Source of the DNA: Candidatus Arcticimaribacter sp. | GTDB taxonomy: Bacteria > Bacteroidota > Bacteroidia > Flavobacteriales > Flavobacteriaceae | DNA length: 35,950 nt | Direction of reading: 5' to 3' | Assembly (NCBI GenBank): GCA_003023645.1 | Contig: PXYQ01000005.1 | Span: 1 to 35,950, forward strand | Shown: one piece after another, positions 27,109-35,950 of the stretch | How the letters are laid out: each line of letters starts with the position of its first letter | How positions within the stretch are numbered: the stretch's first letter is position 1 | Notes under the pieces: generated by a model | Seen by the model: the letters and a program-made list of their open reading frames with translations, nothing else | What the model was told of the DNA's origin: nothing | The model's database searches: none | Position numbers and translations under genes: made by a program

Positions 27109-30100
27109 ATCGGGAAGCACTTGAAGTGCTTGTTGTACACTGTAGATATCTTTAAATGCAAGTCGTAAACGCAAACCGGCTTTTGTTTGTTTCTCTTTCA
27201 TGTTTACTTGGTCAGCATGTTGTTGTACCCAAACTAGGAGTGCATGGAAACGTTCGCTTTGATAAAAAGGACTTTCTTGATCCGCAATAAAATACCCAAT
27301 GCATTGGTTTTTTTTAAGGAGTAAACGGTCGATTCCGAGATGTGCAGCTTTCCATTTCAAACGAACACTATCCAAAAGAGCTTCAGCTTCAAGTGGCAGT
27401 GGTCCAAAACGATCTTCAATTTCTTTTTGATACTGAACCAAGTCGGCTTCTACTTTTAAAGTTGTTAAGCGGTTGTATAGGGTCAACCGCTCACTTACAA
27501 TATTGATATAGTCATCAGGAAAAAGAACCTCTAAGTCTGTATCGATTTGAATTTCTTTAACAAAGGCTTTAGGTGCTTCTTCTTTGTCGCTATACAACGA
27601 TTTGAATTCATTTTCTTTCAACTCCTCGATCGCCTCTTTTAGTATCTTCTGATAGGTTTCGAAACCAATGTCGTTGATGAAACCACTTTGTTCTCCTCCC
27701 AAAAGATCACCTGCACCTCTAATTTCAAGATCTTTCATTGCAATTTGAATTCCAGATCCCAGTGCAGCAAATTGCTCGATGGCCTGAATTCTTTTTTGTG
27801 CATCACTGGACATAGCGCTATCAGGAGGTGTAATGAAATAGCAAAAGGCTTTTTTATTGCTTCGTCCTACACGGCCTCGCATTTGATGCAGATCACTCAG
27901 CCCGAAATTTTGCGCATTGTTAATGAAAATTGTGTTGGCATTGGGAACGTCCAAACCGTTTTCGATAATAGTAGTAGCAACCAAGATATCATAACTTCCA
28001 TCCATGAATTGGAGTAGGTTGTCTTCAAGTTTTTTTCCATCCAATTGACCGTGTCCAACCCGAATACGGGCATCAGGAACAAGACGTTGCAACATTCCAG
28101 CAACTTCCTTTATGTTTTCCACGCGGTTATGAATAAAGAATACTTGCCCTCCACGTTGTATTTCATAGGAAATACTGTCCCGAATAAGTTCTTCGTCAAA
28201 GCGGACAACTTCGCTTTCAATAGGGTATCGGTTTGGGGGTGCAGTAGCAATGACAGACATGTCTCGAGCTGCCATTAAACTGAATTGAAGCGTTCGCGGA
28301 ATTGGAGTGGCTGTTAGCGTTAAAACGTCAACATTGGTTTTAAGTGCCCGAAGTTTTTCTTTTACAGCAACACCAAATTTTTGTTCTTCGTCAACAATTA
28401 AAAGACCAAGATCTTTAAATTCCACACTCTTACCAACCAATTGATGTGTTCCAATGAGGATATCAATTTTACCCGTTTTGAGGTCTTCAATGATTTGTTT
28501 CTTATCTTTTGTAGAGCGGAAACGATTCAAGTAATCTACTCGAACTGGGAGGTCATCTAAGCGTTTAGAGAAATTTTTAAAATGCTGAAAAGCCAGAATG
28601 GTTGTGGGTACAAGAACCGCAACTTGTTTGCTGTTGTCTACAGCCTTAAAAGCGGCACGGATTGCAACTTCTGTTTTTCCAAAACCTACATCACCACAAA
28701 CTAGGCGATCCATGGGCTGCTCGCTTTCCATGTCTTTTTTCACATCAGCAGTTGCTGAGCTTTGGTCTGGAGTATCTTCAAAAATAAAAGAAGCCTCTAA
28801 TTCGTGTTGCAGGTAACTGTCAGGATCACAAGCGTATCCTATTTTCTGCCGCCGTTTGGCGTAGAGTTCGATTAGGTTAAAAGCGATTTGTTTTACCCGA
28901 GTCTTTGTTTTTTGTTTTAAACTTTTCCAGGTAGAAGAACCTAGTTTATATACTTTAGGAACCTTCCCATCTTTTCCGTTAAAACGTGAAATTTTATGAA
29001 GCGAGTGGATGCTCAAGTACAGAATATCGCGATCGGCATATACCAATTTGATAGCCTCTTGTTGGTTGCCTTCAACATCAATTTTTTGAAGCCCACCAAA
29101 GGTTCCAATCCCATGATCAATGTGGGTTACATAATCCCCAACTTCCAAATGGGTCAGCTCCTTCAGCGTAAGGGCTTCTTTTTTGGCTTTTGTTGTTTTA
29201 AGTTGGTATTTGTGGTAGCGCTCAAAAATCTGATGATCTGTAAAACAAGCAATCTTTGCATCGACATCTTCAAAACCTTCGAAAAGAGGGTTTACAAGAG
29301 TTTTGTAATGAACTGTTTCTTCTCCTTCTTCAAAAATATCTTTGAAGCGTTGGGCTTGTTGTTCGCTTGCACAGCAAATGAAGTTTTGATATCCTTTTTG
29401 GTGATTATCGTTGAGGTATACAATCAACCGATTAAACTGTCGGTTGAATGCTGGTTGTGGGCTTTGTTTGAAGAAGTGATTTTCTTGTGTATTTAAAGCC
29501 GCACTTTTGGTTAAACTCACCAGGCTGAGCATGGAGGTAGTTTGTATGAAGTTTTCCTTTGAAGTGAATAAGACATTTGGAGCCAAATGTTTTGTTTCGG
29601 TGTCCAAAGCAGTATAACTAGATAAGGCTTCCTCGTAAAAATGTGCTAAGCGAGCACTTATAAAATCAAAGTTCTGAGTGATTAAAACACCCTTAGGCGC
29701 AATCACTTCAATGATGCTTTTTCGCTTTGCTTTTGTAAAGCCCTCTGAAGTGTTTGGGAGTAATTTTATTTTATTGAGTGTGCTGATCGATAGTTGAGTG
29801 GCGACGTCAAAACTGCGAAGACTTTCGACTTGATCGTCATAAAACTCGATCCGATAGGGGTGCTGATTTGAAAAGGAAAAAACATCAATAATTCCGCCTC
29901 GAACTGAAAACTCCCCGGGTTGGGTTACAAAATCGACACGATTAAAGCGATATTCGAAGAGCATTTCATTGACAAAATCAAGAGAAAGGCGACTGTCCTT
30001 TATGACTTCAAGCGTATTCTTTTTTAGCGTAGCATGAGACACCACTTTTTCGAAAATGGCCTGTGGATAACTGACAATTAGTTTTGGTTTTTTGGAGCTG

Positions 30101-30460
30101 CCTAGTTTGGTTAAAACTTCGGATCGCAACAATACATTTGCATTATCTGTGGTTTCGGTTTGATAAGGCTTTCGGTAACTCGAAGGGAAGAAAAGAACAT
30201 TGTCTTCACCTAAAATACGTTCAAAATCATTGAGCTGATACGCGGCTTTTTCTCTATCCTCGCAGAGGAACAACATCGTTTTTCCAACGGTTTTGAAGCT
30301 GTTGGCTATGATAAAGCTGATTCCAGAACCTACACTGCCTTTTAAATATAGACATGCATTATCCCGTAAAAGCTGTTCTTCTAGTGCTTTTTGATTTTGA
30401 GTATTCGAAAAGGAAGTAATGAGAGACTCGATCCCTATTTTTTTTCAAAGATAAGTTCAT
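27100..30460 (-). CDS. mfd: Transcription-repair coupling factor; reading frame interrupted near the 5' end at an A8 tract
   Basis: [62 protein letters not shown]. In-frame homology ([40 protein letters not shown]) extends upstream of the ORF-track start 30276; only plausible ATG is 30460 in another frame. Confidence 0.9.
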
Positions 30461-30560
30461 TTTTCCTCTTTTCAATTCATATCAAAAGATTTTGAACCTT
30501 TTATTAAACTTTATTTTTAGCTCGGTTTTTACATGGTTGATAACTCCGCATAAAACCTTT

Positions 30561-30590
30561 TTTGTTCCCGGTTTGAATTTGTTATTTTCG
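30561..30590 (+). promoter_or_regulatory. Near-consensus Bacteroidetes promoter of dnaE
   Basis: TTTG (30561-30564) - 18 nt - TATTTTCG (30583-30590), ATG begins 30596. Confidence 0.4.
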
Positions 30591-30595
30591 TTCCT

Positions 30596-33500
30596 ATGTA
30601 TATCATCTTCGACACCGAGACTACCGGACTTCCAAAGCGCTGGAAAGCACCACTAACTGATTCTGAGAACTGGCCGAGATGTATCCAAATCGCTTGGCAA
30701 GTTCATGCCGATAGTGGCGAACTGCTGTCCCATGAAGATTATTTGATTCAACCCGACGGTTATACGGTTCCATATGATGCTGAGCAAATTCATGGAATTT
30801 CTACAGCTCTTGCCGAACAGCAAGGACGACCGCTTGCTGAAGTGCTTGCTCTTTTTTCTGCAGCTCTGGAGCAAGCTGATTATGTGGGAGGGCACAACGT
30901 TACTTTCGATCTGAATATTATGGGAGCCGAGTTTTTACGCTTGGGTGATCATAATCCGCTAGAACAAGCACAGGTGATTGATACCTGTACTGAAGAAACT
31001 GCACAACTATGCCAATTACCCGGAGGAAGAGGAGGTAAGTTTAAATTACCAACCCTGACGGAGTTATACATACATTTATTTGGTACAGGTTTTGGAGAAG
31101 CTCATAATGCTACTGCAGATGTAGAAGCAACGACCCGTTGTTTTTTAGAATTACTTAGAAAAGGACAGCTACATCCTCCCGTATTGGAAGGTAAAAGCGA
31201 ACAGCTTCGAGTGCTTCAAGAAGCTCAAACGAGTACGATTGAAGGGATTGGTCTCAAGCATGTGAATTTAAAAAAGGCTTCACAAAAACTAGTTCAAAAG
31301 CAAGAGTCAGAACCGATAAAACCTATTTCCACAAGCCTTTCTGCTGAACTTGACGCTGCGCCCTTTGTGCATCTGCATAACCATTCGCAATTTTCGGTAC
31401 TTCAGGCGACATCAAAAATGAGTCAAATGGTTTCTGTTGCTGCAGAAAATCAGATGCCAGCTATCGCAATTACGGACCACGCCAATTTGATGGGTGCTTT
31501 TCATTTCATTAAAGCGGTAGGAAATCACAATAAAGATGCAGTAGAAGAAGCACAAATAAAGCCTATTGTTGGCTGTGAATTTTATGTTTGCGAAGATCAC
31601 AAGGACAAAACTAGAAGAGACGATGGTTATCAAGTTGTCTTTTTGGCTAAGAATAAAAAAGGATATCACAACCTAGCCAAGATGAGCTCCATTGCTTATG
31701 TTGAAGGCTTTTACTATGTCCCGAGAATTGATCGTGCGGTTGTAGAAATGTATAAAGATGACCTGATTGTTCTGACAGGGAACCTCTATGGCGAGGTGCC
31801 GTCTAAAATATTAAACCTGGGTAACCGTCAGGCAGAGGAGGCTCTTCAGTGGTGGCACGACATGTTTGGAGCGGATCTCTATGTAGAGCTTATGCGACAT
31901 GGTCAGGAAGATGAAAAGCGAGTGAACGAAGTGCTTATTCCTTTAGCAAAGCAATATAAAATCCCTTTGATTGCATCGAACAACACCTATTATGCAACCA
32001 AAGAAGAAGCCAACGCACACGATATTTTACTTTGCCTAAAAGAAGGCGAAAAACAAGCGACACCTATTGGTCGTGGTCGTGGTTTTCGTTTTGGGTTTCC
32101 AAATCAAGAATATTACATTAAGTCGACTGAGGAGATGAAAACCTTGTTTAAGGATTTGCCTGAGGCGATTTTGAATATAGAAGCATTAATCGATAAAATA
32201 GAATCTTTTGAGTTGGCCAGAGAAGTGCTGCTTCCAAAGTTTGGTATTCCAGAAGAATACCTAGTTTCTGATGATCCTGACGGAAAATTAGGAGAAAACA
32301 ATTTCCTCCGATACTTAACGTACGAAGGAGCCAAAAAACGATACGGTACATTAACCGATGAAATCAAAGAGCGAATCGATTTTGAGTTGAGTGTAATTGC
32401 TAATACCGGTTATCCAGGATATTTCTTGATCGTTCAAGATCTAATTGCTGCTGCTCGTGAGATGGGTGTTTCGGTGGGCCCAGGAAGGGGTTCAGCTGCG
32501 GGTTCTGTGGTTGCCTATTGTTTAAAAATAACCAACATCGATCCGATTAAGTACAACTTGCTTTTTGAGCGTTTCTTGAATCCGGATCGTGTGAGTATGC
32601 CCGATATTGATATTGACTTTGACGATGAGGGTCGGGGTAAGGTGATGGACTATGTGATTGATAAGTACGGATCGAATCAGGTGGCTCAAATCATAACCTA
32701 CGGAACCATGGCAGCGAAGTCTTCGATTCGAGATACCGCTCGAGTTTTGGATTTGGCATTGAATGAAGCCGATCGGATTTCAAAATTATTACCCAACATT
32801 AAGTTATCCAAGATTTTTGGACTCCCAGAAAAAGAGCTAAAAAAATTACTGCGAGCAGATGAGTTCATTAAAGTAAAAGAGTTTTTGGCACTCGCCGAAG
32901 AGTCCAGTTTGTCTGGCGAAACCATTCAGCAAGCTAAAGTTTTGGAGGGCTCACTTCGGAATACAGGAACCCATGCTTGTGGGGTGATCATTACTCCAGA
33001 TGACATCACCAAATTCGTTCCGGTGGCTACTGCAAAAGATTCTGACTTATTTGTAACGCAGTTTGACAATTCAGTAGTTGAAGATGCTGGCCTGTTGAAA
33101 ATGGATTTCTTGGGATTAAAGACATTAACTCTAATTAAGGATACGGTCAATTTGGTGCAATACAAGCACAACATCACGCTGGATCCAGATACTTTTCCTT
33201 TAGATGATGTAAAAACCTATGAGCTTTTTCAACGTGGCGATACGGTTGGAATTTTTCAATATGAATCTGCTGGGATGCAGAAATATTTGAAAGACTTAAA
33301 ACCCACAGTCTTTGCCGATCTCATTGCGATGAATGCCTTGTATCGACCGGGGCCTTTGGAATATATTCCGAGTTTTGTTGATCGTAAAAACGGAAAAGAA
33401 GAAATCTCCTATGACTTAGACGATATGGAAGAGTACCTCCAAGAAACCTATGGAATTACAGTATACCAAGAGCAGGTGATGTTACTTTCACAGAAACTTG

Positions 33501-34918
33501 CAGGCTTTACCAAGGGTGAAGCAGATGTCTTGCGGAAGGCGATGGGTAAAAAAATACATGCCTTACTTGCCAAGCTAAAACCTCAGTTTATTGAAGGTGG
33601 AAAAGCCAATGGACATGATCCCGAAAAATTAGAGAAAATTTGGAAAGATTGGGAAGCCTTTGCTTCGTATGCTTTTAATAAATCACACTCTACTTGTTAC
33701 GCATGGATTGGATACCAAACTGCTTATTTAAAGGCGCATTATCCTGCTGAATATATGGCAGCGGTATTGTCAAACAATATGAACGACATCAAGCAGGTAA
33801 CTTTCTTTATGGAAGAATGCCGTCGCATGGGATTGAATGTCCTCGGCCCTGATGTAAACGAGTCCTTTTATAAGTTTACTGTTAACGATCAGCAGGCCAT
33901 TCGTTTTGGAATGGGAGCGATCAAAGGAGTAGGGCGTGGAGCAGTAGAAACCATAATCGAACATCGAAAAGATGCACGCTATACCTCTGTTTTTGATTTG
34001 ACAAAACGAATTGATTTGCGTGCTGCAAATAAAAAAGCAATCGAAAACTTAACGCTGGCTGGAGGGTTGGATTCTTTTGGGAGTTACCACCGGGCACAAT
34101 ATTTTAATCCCGATGGTGATGGGGTTCTTTTCTTGGAGAAAGCCATCCGATACGGAGCAAAACACCAAGAGAATCTGAATTCATCTCAGACCAATCTTTT
34201 TGGAGATGATAGTCAGGAACAGATCCAAGAGATTCAAATTCCAGAATGTGAATCTTGGGGAACCTTAGAATTGTTAAAAAAAGAAAAAGCAGTAGTTGGC
34301 ATTTATATATCTGCACATCCGCTGGACGATTTCAAACGCGAGATGAAGTATTTCTCTTCGGCAACTTTTGATATTTTGAGTGACCTAGATCCTTTGGTTA
34401 ATCGTGATTTGAGTTTTGGAGGGATCATCAATGATGTTGAACACTTGGTAACCAAAACAGGAAAAGGTTGGGGTAAGTTTACGATTGAAGATTTTTCAGA
34501 CCAGTATGAGTTTAAAATCTTTGGAGAAGATTATTTGAAATTCAGGCATTTTATATTACCGAATAACTTTGTACGTCTTCGCCTTCGGGTGGTAGAGGGG
34601 TGGCGTAATCGAGAAACGGGTCAATTGGGACCAGCTCGAATTCAGTTTAACAATTTCGAAATGCTCCACGACACCCTCAAGACCAACGTCAAGAAAATCA
34701 CCTTGATGTTCGAGGTGAAACAGCTCAATGAATCTAAGATACAAGACCTCAAGACGCTGATGAGTCCGTACAAGGGAGACAAGGGGCTTTATATGGATGT
34801 TTTCGACACGGAAGAGAAGATTAAATTGACACTCCCCAGTAGAAAGCAACGTGTTGAGGTGTCCAATGAATTATTGTTGGCTCTAGAAGAACGGAATATT
34901 CACTATCGACTCAATTAA
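30596..34918 (+). CDS. dnaE: DNA polymerase III alpha subunit with N-terminal DEDDh exonuclease domain fused to PHP-polymerase
   Basis: 1440 aa; MYIIFDTETTGLPKRW, HNVTFDLNIMG, HNATADVEATTRCF (exonuclease); FVHLHNHSQFSVLQ...ITDHANLMGAFHF (PHP); GPGRGSAAGSVVAYCL, MPDIDIDFDDEGRGKVMDYV (polymerase). Confidence 0.96.
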   Translation: MYIIFDTETTGLPKRWKAPLTDSENWPRCIQIAWQVHADSGELLSHEDYLIQPDGYTVPYDAEQIHGISTALAEQQGRPLAEVLALFSAALEQADYVGGHNVTFDLNIMGAEFLRLGDHNPLEQAQVIDTCTEETAQLCQLPGGRGGKFKLPTLTELYIHLFGTGFGEAHNATADVEATTRCFLELLRKGQLHPPVLEGKSEQLRVLQEAQTSTIEGIGLKHVNLKKASQKLVQKQESEPIKPISTSLSAELDAAPFVHLHNHSQFSVLQATSKMSQMVSVAAENQMPAIAITDHANLMGAFHFIKAVGNHNKDAVEEAQIKPIVGCEFYVCEDHKDKTRRDDGYQVVFLAKNKKGYHNLAKMSSIAYVEGFYYVPRIDRAVVEMYKDDLIVLTGNLYGEVPSKILNLGNRQAEEALQWWHDMFGADLYVELMRHGQEDEKRVNEVLIPLAKQYKIPLIASNNTYYATKEEANAHDILLCLKEGEKQATPIGRGRGFRFGFPNQEYYIKSTEEMKTLFKDLPEAILNIEALIDKIESFELAREVLLPKFGIPEEYLVSDDPDGKLGENNFLRYLTYEGAKKRYGTLTDEIKERIDFELSVIANTGYPGYFLIVQDLIAAAREMGVSVGPGRGSAAGSVVAYCLKITNIDPIKYNLLFERFLNPDRVSMPDIDIDFDDEGRGKVMDYVIDKYGSNQVAQIITYGTMAAKSSIRDTARVLDLALNEADRISKLLPNIKLSKIFGLPEKELKKLLRADEFIKVKEFLALAEESSLSGETIQQAKVLEGSLRNTGTHACGVIITPDDITKFVPVATAKDSDLFVTQFDNSVVEDAGLLKMDFLGLKTLTLIKDTVNLVQYKHNITLDPDTFPLDDVKTYELFQRGDTVGIFQYESAGMQKYLKDLKPTVFADLIAMNALYRPGPLEYIPSFVDRKNGKEEISYDLDDMEEYLQETYGITVYQEQVMLLSQKLAGFTKGEADVLRKAMGKKIHALLAKLKPQFIEGGKANGHDPEKLEKIWKDWEAFASYAFNKSHSTCYAWIGYQTAYLKAHYPAEYMAAVLSNNMNDIKQVTFFMEECRRMGLNVLGPDVNESFYKFTVNDQQAIRFGMGAIKGVGRGAVETIIEHRKDARYTSVFDLTKRIDLRAANKKAIENLTLAGGLDSFGSYHRAQYFNPDGDGVLFLEKAIRYGAKHQENLNSSQTNLFGDDSQEQIQEIQIPECESWGTLELLKKEKAVVGIYISAHPLDDFKREMKYFSSATFDILSDLDPLVNRDLSFGGIINDVEHLVTKTGKGWGKFTIEDFSDQYEFKIFGEDYLKFRHFILPNNFVRLRLRVVEGWRNRETGQLGPARIQFNNFEMLHDTLKTNVKKITLMFEVKQLNESKIQDLKTLMSPYKGDKGLYMDVFDTEEKIKLTLPSRKQRVEVSNELLLALEERNIHYRLN

Positions 34919-35020
34919 AACAAATCGAGTTTGATGATTTAAGTATAAGAAAATCAGATACGAACACAGGCGGTAGATTAAAAAAAAAGATACATTTGTA
35001 AAAAATAAAATATCATTATT

Positions 35021-35338
35021 ATGGCTATAGAAATAACTGACGCAAACTTTGAAGAAATTGTTTTAAAATCTACACAACCCGTACTCGTTGACTTTTGGGC
35101 AGCTTGGTGTGGTCCTTGTCGTATGGTTGGTCCTATCATTGAAGAAGTAAGTACTGATTTTGATGGAAGAGCTGTTGTAGGAAAACTTGATGTAGATACC
35201 AATCAAGAATTTGCTGCAAAATACGGAGTTCGTAACATACCTACAGTTTTGGTCTTTAAAGACGGTGAAATTGTGGATCGTAAAGTAGGAGTTTCTCCTA
35301 AAACAGCTTATGCAGAAGCACTTGAGGCTTTAATGTAA
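35021..35338 (+). CDS. trxA: Thioredoxin
   Basis: 105 aa; VDFWAAWCGPCRMVGPIIEEV, NIPTVLVFKDGE. Confidence 0.96.
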   Translation: MAIEITDANFEEIVLKSTQPVLVDFWAAWCGPCRMVGPIIEEVSTDFDGRAVVGKLDVDTNQEFAAKYGVRNIPTVLVFKDGEIVDRKVGVSPKTAYAEALEALM

Positions 35339-35340
35339 TC

Positions 35341-35377
35341 ACCCGCATAAAGTTTTTAGTTTTTTAGCGGTTTTTTA
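35341..35377 (+). terminator. Probable terminator after trxA
   Basis: ccgc-a-taaa ... ttta-gcgg stem followed by tttttta; one bulged A. Confidence 0.5.
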
Positions 35378-35409
35378 TTTGAGTTAAAGAAAAATGCAAT
35401 GTATATTTG
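35378..35409 (+). promoter_or_regulatory. Bacteroidetes-type promoter of tRNA-Asp
   Basis: TTTG (35378-35381) - 20 nt - TATATTTG (35402-35409). Confidence 0.65.
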
Positions 35410-35423
35410 CAATCGTTAAAAGA

Positions 35424-35497
35424 GGTCTGGTAGTTCAGCTGGTTAGAATACCTGCCTGTCACGCAGGGGGTCGCGGGTTCGAGTCCCGTCCAGACCG
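35424..35497 (+). tRNA. tRNA-Asp(GTC)
   Basis: Acceptor ggtctgg/ccagacc + discriminator g; anticodon stem-loop cctgcct-GTC-acgcagg; T arm gcggg-ttcgagt-cccgt; CCA not encoded. Confidence 0.95.
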
Positions 35498-35512
35498 CTC
35501 TAAAACACTAAA

Positions 35513-35541
35513 AGTCCTAGCATCTGCTAGGGCTTTTTTTT
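35513..35541 (+). terminator. Rho-independent terminator after tRNA-Asp
   Basis: agtcctagca-tc-tgctagggct followed by T tract. Confidence 0.85.
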
Positions 35542-35807
35542 ATTGTCTAATATTGAAATTATTCAAATGATTTGGAATTTGAAAGCAAACAACAAAAGAA
35601 TATTACAGAAATGGGGCCTGGGCTTTATAGTCCTTTTCTATTCGATGTGTTTATGGAAACGCTAGTACTCCCGTTGATCGATTTAGACAAGAGCCCAAAG
35701 AACGATCTGCATCTTCAAGGATGGGAGTTTTTGTGTTTTCTTGTGGTTACTGTTTGGTTATCGTTTTTTAAACAAGAGGTCTAAAAACAGAAACTCTTGA
35801 ATTTCGA

Positions 35808-35950
35808 TTAGAATCGATACTTGGCAAAGAGTTCAAATCCAGTTCTGGATATGTTGCTATTACCACCCACTCCAAAGTCGGTAGCATAGCCTATGTCGAT
35901 TCCCATTTTCAGTTTAAGCATGATCATTACGTAAGCATAATCGATACTTT
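35808..35950 (-). CDS. C-terminal end of a putative outer-membrane beta-barrel protein (truncated by window edge)
   Basis: Reverse-strand open frame SIDYAYVMIMLKLKMGIDIGYATDFGVGGNSNISRTGFELFAKYRF*; alternating aromatic pattern ending in terminal Phe, typical of a barrel beta-signal. Confidence 0.45.
   Translation of the reverse strand, partial: SIDYAYVMIMLKLKMGIDIGYATDFGVGGNSNISRTGFELFAKYRF

Noticed and set aside
28996-29496. 166-aa plus-strand ORF inside mfd
   Set aside because: Antisense shadow of conserved Mfd sequence.
35572-35784. 70-aa plus-strand ORF downstream of tRNA-Asp
   Set aside because: TTG start, no recognisable family, just after a tRNA terminator; could be a remnant but not supportable.
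1-35950. CRISPR arrays, IS elements, prophage, toxin-antitoxin or defence islands
   Set aside because: No regularly spaced repeats, transposase, integrase, or defence signature seen; AddAB-like genes and yraN are better read as housekeeping genes.

Overview
Chromosomal segment of an AT-rich Bacteroidetes genome, most likely a Flavobacteriia member. Supports: family content, the TTTG-N18-20-TAnnTTTG promoter motif and a TSP3/OmpA outer-membrane protein. It is mostly compact core genes: rnc(partial)-fabF-acpP; purN-rnhA; a PfkB kinase coupled to a divergent PurF-like amidotransferase/PRTase; sodB; an AddA-like helicase-nuclease, OmpA/TSP3 porin and AddB-like nuclease; a carotenoid locus (crtI; a divergent crtA-crtD-cruF-lipoprotein operon) with a voltage-gated-type ion channel inside it; a CBS protein convergent with an HDAC-family deacetylase; metG; yraN; an ACT-like protein; mfd; dnaE with a fused exonuclease; trxA; tRNA-Asp; and the end of a putative outer-membrane barrel. 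I found no CRISPR array, IS element, prophage or recognisable defence island. The observations most worth following up are: (1) the conserved Mfd N-terminus is out of frame with its only plausible start codon, and removing one base from an A8 tract restores it; (2) an unlisted 29-aa single-TM peptide overlaps a TTG-start ion-channel gene as TTGA; (3) a conserved-looking membrane protein ORF runs 83 bp antisense into the crtI 3' end; (4) a carotenoid operon with a CrtA-type ketolase and a coupled unknown lipoprotein; (5) a PurF-like enzyme with a rewritten PRPP-loop region coupled to a PfkB kinase. All calls come from reading the sequence and translations; no database search was run.
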